From contig MSJI02000366.1 of NCBI GenBank assembly GCA_001931905.2, forward strand, positions 1 through 20,692: DNA of 20,692 nucleotides. The letters run 5' to 3'. The position numbers and the translations under genes are program-made. The notes beneath the pieces were generated by a model that did no database searches, was not told the DNA's origin, and saw nothing but the letters and a program-made list of their open reading frames with translations. Positions 11,789-18,706 of the stretch are shown one piece after another (the first letter of the stretch is position 1; each line of letters starts with the position of its first letter). The DNA is from Cladosporium sp. IMV 00045. Its lineage: Eukaryota > Ascomycota > Dothideomycetes > Cladosporiales > Cladosporiaceae.

Positions 11789-12736
11789 GTCGGATTTAGC
11801 AGGTGTGTGAGAGTTCGTGGGTTCAACCCTTTGTTCGTGGTGATATGTGGTACTGAGTACGTTTCCTGAACCTGAAGACTATACTTACAGCGGCGACCAA
11901 AGAGCCGCACCATGGTGGGTTTATCATCGTATGAGCACTTCGAGAAATGCTCTTACTCACTGAGATGGCTAATCATTTGACAATCGGCATGCAATCGACC
12001 TCTCGCAGCCAGCTGCCATATTGAAGCGCGAACATGCACGTGGTAGCCAGGATATCTTGAGCGGGGAAGATGGTGGAGTCTTTATGAAGTGGGTACTTTG
12101 TTGTAACGTCGGGGACTGAGTGATAGGCCCGGATAAGGAAGATACTGTACTGCGATAGCCGCCAGCTTGAACGACCTTGATATCGGAGCTCGGTCGCCGA
12201 TACTCGGTGCCTGTCGTACCGAAAGGCATGAGCAGATATTTGTTGCTTAATTTGAGCCAGGATCGTGAGCTTCACATGCGCAAGGTGATGAGAAACCATC
12301 AAGATCAGGTACCTATAGGCATGTTCGGTGTAAATCCCCTGGGGACATCAACGTAGACTGGGATATCTGTTACAGCCTGAGGCATACATAGTTCTCGAAC
12401 AGGCGAATTTGGTCTTCCCCATTTCGGATGCCCTCCGCAGAACACCTGCCTTCTTTCACAGTATACCATCAACCAGAGTTTGACGACTCAATCTGTGCAT
12501 TATGACCACCATAACCGCTGACTGCTCGTGACACATTGCAAAAATCACCAGTTTCTTATAGGCTTGCAAGATCTGGCTACGATATCGATTTTTGCCCAAG
12601 GTAGCAAGTGAGTTCCGCAGGCGTGGAGACATTTGTCATGTATCTTAGGATACATGCTAATATGGATAGCATTCACTGGGAGACTTAAATGCCTTGAACG
12701 TGATGAAAACAGCAAGCAAACTTTTGGATCCGGCCT
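11789..12736. other. Intergenic region upstream of the amidase gene
   Basis: About 950 bp lies between the amidase start and the dehydrogenase stop. It should contain the amidase promoter and the dehydrogenase 3' UTR. A 109-codon minus-strand open frame (11973-12302) overlaps another frame (11969-12229), but neither resembles a known family. A CCG-N5-CGG arrangement at 12197-12207 is close to a zinc-cluster site but has a different spacing from the two N4 sites elsewhere. Nothing else is evident. Confidence 0.4.
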
Positions 12737-14466
12737 TCACAATCTGGCTCGGTCACCGACGCCGCCTGTCACGATCATCTTGATCTGGAGATAATCGTCC
12801 ATGCCGTATTTGCTGCCCTCGCGACCTAAGCCTGAATGCTTCACACCACCGAATCTGCAGCATATCTCAGTCAGCCCATGGGTACATCTCAGTGAGAAGA
12901 CATCAACTTACGGTGCGGCCGCATTGGAAACGACGCCGGTGTTCAGTGCAACCATACCGAACTCCAGCTGCTCTGATATCCTCGTTGCCCGCGAAAGACT
13001 TTCTGTGAAGATGTAGGAAGCGAGCCCAACATCACAATCATTGGCTACCGACAATGCTTCTTCTTCCGTCTCGAATGTGAACACAGGAGCTATGGGGCCG
13101 AAGATCTCCTCTTTGCAGATGCGCATGTCACTGGTAACGTTGCTCAATATAGTTGCATCGTAGAAGTTTGGTCCTGCAAAGGTCGTCAGCACTCTGATAA
13201 TTAATACGTCGAATTGGATGAACTCACTGACCTAGATCTGTTCGCTTCTTTCCTCCGGCCTCAATCGTAGCTCCCTGCTGCACGCTCTCTTTAACGAGGC
13301 TATGCACTCGCTCGGCGGCAGTTGAACTGATCAGTGGCCCATGAGTCGTCCGATCGTCATTTCCGGGGCCAATGACGAATTTCTCGACTGCTGCCTTCAT
13401 TCGATGCAAGAACTCCGGGTATATGCTCGAATGAACCCTTATACGATTCGAGCACACGCAAGTCTGCCCGGACGACTTGAATTTGCTCGCAACGACTGCA
13501 TTGACCGCAACGTCGAGGTTCGCATCGTCGAACACGATGAAAGGAGCATTGCCACCAAGTTCGAGGCTCAACTTTTTGAACGAAGAACTCGACTGCTGCA
13601 TCAAAAGCTTGCCAACGCGCGTGGAGCCCGTAAATGAAATTTTTCGGACAACATTCGAAATGCAAAGATGCAACCCGATTTGAGGGGTATTCTCGAGCGC
13701 TGTCACAATGTTGATGACACCTTTTGGAACGCCAGCGCGCTCTGCGAGGACTGTCAGAGCGTTGGCAGTGAATGGCGTCTCACCAGCAGTCTTGACTACC
13801 ACTGTACAGCCTGCTGCAAGGGCGGGACCCAACTTCCTGGTGACCATTGCTGCTGGGAAGTTCCATCTGGCAGGTGAGAATCATCAGCAATCAGCGATGT
13901 TGGTATTTTAAGAAGACTTACGGAACAATCAAGCCGCAGACTCCTACTGGCTCCTTGATAACGGACACTCGAAACCCCGGTTCGCTGTGAGGAATGACAT
14001 CGCCGTATGTGCGAGCCGCCTCCTCAGAGTACCATTCAAGGAAGCTGTTGGCAAAATCGACTTCGCCATATGAATCGGATTTGGACTTTCCGTTCTCCAT
14101 CACGATCATTTTTGCAAGATCATATCGGTTCTCCTGAATCAATTCATACCATCGCCTGAGTATCTTTGAGCGTGCGCGTCCAGTCTGAGAACGCCATAAA
14201 GGCAGTGCTTTCGCTGCACTCTCAATCGCTCTTTGAGCATCATCGACGTCAGACTCTGGACATGTTCCGATCAACAATGAAGTCGCTGGGTCTGTGAAGA
14301 GCAGTAGCAAAAGTTAGCAGAGATGCAGGCATCTCCTGGGACTGAATAAGGGCCACCAACCTTTCACCTCAAATTGTCTGCCTGAAATCGCCTGGCACCA
14401 TTCTCCATCGATGTAATTGTTGCCCATGAACAGAGAAGAGTCAACAAAATGTTGCGTAGAAGGCAT
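12737..14466 (-). CDS. NAD(P)-dependent aldehyde dehydrogenase, succinate-semialdehyde dehydrogenase type
   Basis: Five exons: 14466-14361, 14291-13922, 13866-13232, 13173-12912 and 12854-12737, giving 496 aa. The ALDH fold is complete: NNYIDGEW near the N-terminus, [16 protein letters not shown] (intron 2 splits the Pro codon), [11 protein letters not shown] (K184), FTGSTRVGK, the general base E261 in LELGGN, the nucleophile C295 in SSGQTC, EEIFGP and the C-terminal [13 protein letters not shown] motif. The pattern fits the GabD/Uga2 branch, which oxidises succinate semialdehyde or similar omega-functional aldehydes to acids. An upstream in-frame ATG at 14592 would add 42 mostly basic residues that could act as a mitochondrial presequence; I give the shorter start as the conservative choice. 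It is divergent from the RidA-amine oxidase gene, an obvious partner that would supply the aldehyde. Exact substrate unproven. Confidence 0.93.
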
Positions 14467-14933
14467 GATGGGCTCAGAATCCAGTTTTTTTCTGAGTGCT
14501 TGAGGACGCTGGGCAAATGATTCTGAGTTCACTCCCAAACCTCTGAAGCAACATCTCACTCGAATTGGGATATTTTGCCCTGTCATCTTCATCTCATCGC
14601 ATTCGGTTCCAATGCTTAGTATCCCGCACTACCATGTCCACCTTACGCCACAAGTAGCGTGGAAACGCTACTCCACCACCAGGCTAGCTTTTCTCCACAC
14701 TCGCTGTGACTTGCCTTGCTTTTATCCTCGGTCATGCACGATGACTCCCTGCACACTATCGTGACATACCCAAAGTAATGTGGAGGTGATGGTTACCGCT
14801 TCCGGCGGAACTGTGGCTTTCGTGTCGTGGTATAGTACTGATAGTCCGCAGCGTTAAGAGAAGGTATGTTTGCCTTGCCTCTACGAAGACAAAACCTCAT
14901 ACTCTAAACGAGCCGCGGCACCTGATATTCACC
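14467..14933. promoter_or_regulatory. Divergent promoter, dehydrogenase / RidA-amine oxidase
   Basis: This shared region lies between a minus-strand dehydrogenase and a plus-strand amine oxidase fusion. It is 341 bp if the dehydrogenase starts at 14592. It contains a CCG-CTTC-CGG palindrome at 14796-14805. It also has two HGATAR-type GATA sites: CGATAG on the minus strand at 14756-14761 and TGATAG at 14839-14844. GATA sites of this form bind AreA/Nit2 nitrogen regulators in fungi, but about one is expected by chance in this length. Co-induction of the two genes is inferred. Confidence 0.5.
14796..14805. promoter_or_regulatory. Candidate zinc-cluster site CCG-N4-CGG
   Basis: The sequence CCGCTTCCGG (followed by CGG) has inward CCG and CGG triplets spaced by four bases. 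This is the arrangement recognised by yeast Leu3 and Uga3, the latter controlling GABA-catabolic genes. It sits in the middle of the divergent promoter, about 130 bp before the amine oxidase ATG. Binding by the cluster's own Zn2Cys6 protein is inference. Confidence 0.4.
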
Positions 14934-16812
14934 ATGGCTCCATCACTGAAATCTATCGATCTGAATAATACCACTTCGGCCTATGACGCTCCAGCGACGG
15001 TCTCCAGCGCAGGCAACGTTGTTCATGTTTCTGGCCAACCAGGCAGCACCATCGACGACACGGTTCCAGCAGACTATGTATCCCAGATACACCTTGCTTT
15101 GCTCAATTTGAGGCGAGTGATCGTTGCTGCAGGGGCAACCGTGAACAACATTGCGAAGGTTACACTTTTCATCGTGAACTATGATCCGGCTTCTCGCAAA
15201 CACACCCGCCACATCATGCGATTCCTCGGCAAACATAGACCCGCCATAACTTTGGTGCCTGTCACTCAACTGGCGGCCCCGTCCTGGCTGTTCGAAATCG
15301 AGGCAATACTGTCCGTACCACCAACTCCTATTCGACCAGCCATTTCCACTAGATCCACCGGGAGAGAGGCAGTCGACGTTATCATTATTGGAGCTGGCCT
15401 CGCAGGTCTAACTGCGGCACATGAAGTGATACGCCGCGGCTACACATGTGTAGTGCTCGAAGCCCGTGATCGTGTCGGAGGCAAGACATGGAGTCAGCCA
15501 TTGGAGGGAGGCAAAGGCGTTGTTGATGTTGGCGCTGCCTGGATCAATGATACTAATCAGCAGAGAATGTATGCGCTCGCTCACAAATATGGTGCCGAGT
15601 TGATCGAGCAGAACACGCGAGGTAATTGTGTGCTCGAGGATTCTGAGGGGAAGTGCAGCGCATTTCCTTATGTCGAAGTTCCTAATGTAAGTTCAGAATG
15701 CATCTAAAATCAAAGCCTGACCATTAATACTCACATTCATATAGTTCGATGAAGCAACACGCAAGCACCTTGTTCAGATTCGAGACATGGTCGAAGCTGA
15801 TTGTCAGGCTGTCGATGCCTGGAAACCCAAGGACACCACACTCGATTCCCTAACTTTCGAGGCATACCTGGTGTCCCGTGGCGCCGATCCGACAGCACTT
15901 ACGACTGCATCTGTATGGACTCGAGCAATGCTTGGACAGGACCCTGCCGACATTTCTGCTCTGTTCTTCCTTAACTACTGCAAGTCCGGCGGTGGTCTCT
16001 TGACAATGCGCTCTGACCGCAAAGGCGGCGGCCAACATCTGCGTGTTCGTCAGGGGACACAATTGTTTGCAAAGGGACTGGCGAGCGATTTACCTGAAGG
16101 AATCATTCGTCTTTCCACTTCCGTCCATTCAATCGAACAGCTGGGAAAACAACAAGTGAGCGTACAGGCTGGCGACACGACTTTATCCGCCCGCAAAGTC
16201 ATCACCACGGTACCTGGCCCTGTTCTCAAAACGATTTCCTTCTCCCCGCCGTTGCCAGAGAAGAAGCTTGCATGGGTAGATTCCGTCAACTACGGTTACT
16301 ACTGCAAGGCAATGATGGAGTTCACCTCTCCATTCTGGGTCGAGAAAGACTTCTGTGGATTGGTTCAATCCTTCATCGGCCCGGCTTCTGTTGTACGTGA
16401 CACCAGTAGCCCTTCTGACAACAAGCACATCTTGACTTGCTTCATGGCAAGTGATTCTGGAAGGTCCTGGTCGGCATTGCAGGAGCCTGAACGGGAGGCT
16501 GCACTCCTCGCGCAGCTGCAGAAACTCTACGGCGTGACGGACTTGAAGCAGAATTTCGTCAAGCTACATGCCTATGAATGGAGCAATGACGAGTTCTCGG
16601 GATGGGGATGCCCTAGTGTATCTCTTGCACCAGGTGCGATAGATACATTCGGAGGTGATGCGCTTCGGCAGCCTTGGAAGAACCTCCATTTTGGTGGCAC
16701 GGAGACAGCAGGCGAATGGAAAGGCTACATGGAGGGCGCAGTTCGTAGCGGCGAGCGCGTTGCTTCGGAGGTCATCAGTGACCTCGACTCTGGTGTGATC
16801 GCACGTTTGTAG
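14934..16812 (+). CDS. RidA (YjgF/L-PSP) domain fused to flavin monoamine oxidase
   Basis: Two exons, 14934-15686 and 15745-16812, give 606 aa; the 58-nt intron is phase 0 (VEVPN-FDEATRKH). Residues ~5-128 form a RidA/YjgF domain: VVHVSGQPGS, LRRVIVAAGATVNNIAKVT and the closing LFEIEAIL (E121, E123). A short Pro-rich linker (129-145) leads into a complete amine oxidase domain with the FAD motif GAGLAG (153-158), LEARDRVGGKTW, and the C-terminal HFGGTETAGEWKGYMEGAV block. Amine oxidases turn amines into imines with H2O2; RidA proteins hydrolyse imines to carbonyl plus ammonia, so the fusion couples successive steps. Cys540 aligns with the flavin-linking Cys397 of human MAO-B, and Tyr579 with its Tyr435, while a Pro follows Cys540 where MAO-B has Tyr398. 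The RidA carboxylate-binding Arg is Ile105. The start has an ideal ACCATGG context. The substrate is unknown; a primary amine is likely, with the adjacent dehydrogenase taking the aldehyde. Confidence 0.93.
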
Positions 16813-17065
16813 AATCTCTTCATGTCAAATGTCATATATTTTCTACCTCGTCGAGTACGGCTATCAGCGATCTTCGTCCTACTTGTCGTTCTTGCAATGG
16901 CGACTAGTCCTTATTCTCATGCTGAGCGTTGATCTCGGTGACGAACATTGTTCACAGACTGAAGATTGCAAGATTTCAGCAGTATGTAGAAATTTTCTGC
17001 TACAAATAAATTCTAACTTCTTGCGGCTCTCCGTAAAATGTCTCGAGTTTATTATACCAACCTTT
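16813..17065. other. Convergent 3' intergenic region
   Basis: These 253 AT-richer bases lie between the stop codons of the amine oxidase gene and the aldolase-like gene. They are presumably the two 3' UTRs. No other feature is seen. Confidence 0.45.
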
Positions 17066-18062
17066 CTATCCATCAAGGCCCTTCGAAAGCTCACCATTCG
17101 ATTTCCAGATCTCAAATTCGAAGTCTGGTTGGAACTCGGTGTACAGAACCTCCTAGTATACTATGTCAACGAGGGAAGGCTTCGCGGGACTTGGAAAGGG
17201 CCGCACATACCGGATCCGCATTTACTCGTGCCGTAAACCGAGCCTCTTCGTCCCCAATATGCCTCTTGGGTAAACCGGCACTTTCGACCATGAGCTGGAC
17301 TTCGCAGGAGCGTTCCATCATCGTGAACAGGTAAGCAGCTTCATCGACGGTCGATCCGGCGGTGAGAAGGCCATGGTTCTGTAGAATGACTGCTCGTGCC
17401 TTCTCGCCAAGCGCGGCGGCTACTCTCTGGCTCTCTTCATCATCGAGAACTACGCCTCCGAAGGATTCATAGACGGCATGAATGCCATAAAGAGTGCACA
17501 TATCTTGGTTGATGATGTCTAGCGGCTTACCGAAGGCTGACCATGCTTTTCCTGCCGGAGAATGGCAATGGCACGCAGCGTTCAGGTCAGGTCGAGCTTT
17601 GTGTATAGCACCGTGGATCTTGAAGCCCGCCGCATTCACGGCTACTTTGTTGCCACCGATGACCTGGCCATCTTCGTTGATATGGACCATGTCACTAGCT
17701 TTGAGCATGCCGAAGTGCACGCCGAGCCTACAGTTGTGTAAGCAGTTTGTCAAATATCTCCGGGTAAAGGTTAGATGTTTGACTTACGGATTGATCCAAA
17801 AGGTATTAGGATCAATTGGATCACGGACGCTTATATGGCCAGCAGTTCCTTCCGTAAAACCTCGGCGTGCAAACACTCTAAAAGCTCCAGCCATATGCTC
17901 CAACTGCCATTGCCTCTTCTTGTATGGGTCATCGAATTTAGGAACGCCAGGGAATTCGTAACCGCCTGTTGAGAGCGAGGGAGCCGGCGTTGGTTGTGTT
18001 GGAACCTGTACAGGAACGGTACTTCCGACGGAGCTCTGAGTTTCTGTCGTAGTCACCGACAT
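17066..18062 (-). CDS. Class II aldolase/adducin N-terminal domain protein
   Basis: Three exons: 18062-17788, 17727-17211 and 17152-17066, giving 292 aa. The last exon (29 codons, EVLYTEFQPDFEFEIWK...) is recovered by splicing a 58-nt intron (17210-17153). Without it the frame would stop early at 17166, losing a conserved tail. A low-complexity Ser/Thr/Pro/Val N-terminus (1-35) precedes the fold: RGFTEGTAGHISVRDP, NAAGFKIHGAIHKARPD, the metal-binding pair H145 and H147 in CHCHSP, and the third ligand H210 in LQNHGLL. Zn-dependent class II aldolases cleave sugar or hydroxyacid phosphates. The Glu that acts as acid/base in L-fuculose-phosphate aldolase appears to be Gly127 here, as in adducin-like members, so true aldolase activity is uncertain and a lyase, decarboxylase or other role is possible. 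It is divergent from the regulator gene, suggesting membership of the cluster. Confidence 0.9.
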
Positions 18063-18706
18063 CGTGATGAGTGATCCTGGTAGATGATGAATGTTCCCGA
18101 TGGAATAATAACCAAGCTGGCGACTGGATTTTGCGTTCCAGCTGGAGGCTAGACTTCAGACACTGAGGGCTGTATGAGTGTACCTATCTTGCTTTGGGCT
18201 TCGCTTTTTCACTTCTTCTAGCCTGCTACTCCATCTGTGGGTAAGGTAACCTCTGATTTGGACCGTGTGGAAACATACTCACACCAGTCTGTGCTACAGA
18301 GCCAGCAGCGTGGGACGATCCTCACCAATATCGATGGACATAGCAGGTTAGCACTGCATCCTACTCGTATCGCAGTGAGTTACCCCGAGCTTCATTCCTC
18401 ACCTGATCAGCCGAGACCGATGCGAGTACAAGACGGCAAGTGATAGATGTCCTTATCAAGAGATAGGCCAATACACTGGCCGACGGCGCTCGAGCTTGGC
18501 CTTGCATTGAAGATGGAAACCCACTGCGCAACAATGCATCACATTCGGAGCATGTGTTGCTTGTCCTTATTGACCACGTTTTCACTTTTCGCCCTGGGTT
18601 GCCTTTACTTTCATCTCGAAGTCTTCGTAATCTTGTTTGGTGAACAATTGCTTGATAAAGGGACCTGCCGATATCGCATCTGAACAGTCCGATCTCGGGC
18701 GCACAG
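18063..18706. promoter_or_regulatory. Divergent promoter, aldolase-like gene / Zn2Cys6 regulator
   Basis: This 644-bp region separates the aldolase-like gene (minus) from the regulator gene (plus). It contains a 78-codon ATG-initiated open frame (18447-18683) ending 23 bp before the regulator ATG, which could be an upstream ORF. It also has a CCG-N4-CGG palindrome at 18689-18698. The stretch near 18193-18225 is CT-rich. No RNA gene or repeat is seen. Confidence 0.45.
18689..18698. promoter_or_regulatory. Candidate zinc-cluster site CCG-N4-CGG
   Basis: The sequence CCGATCTCGG lies 8 bp upstream of the regulator start codon. It shares triplet orientation and spacing with the site at 14796-14805. 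If bound by the adjacent Zn2Cys6 protein it could allow autoregulation, although its position so close to the ATG means it may simply be leader sequence. Chance occurrence cannot be excluded. Confidence 0.3.

Noticed and set aside
11817..11829. GGTTCAACCC resembling a tRNA B box
   Set aside because: The flanking bases do not form a T-arm stem (two of five pairs fail) and no A box or acceptor stem is found at the right distance.
11969..12302. Overlapping minus-strand frames of 86 and 109 codons upstream of the amidase
   Set aside because: Two competing frames, no recognised family and no clean splice connection; probably chance.
17166..17210. Early stop for the aldolase-like protein at 17166
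   Set aside because: The stop lies in a 58-nt intron with GTATGT donor and CTAG acceptor; splicing gives a conserved C-terminal tail ending at 17066.
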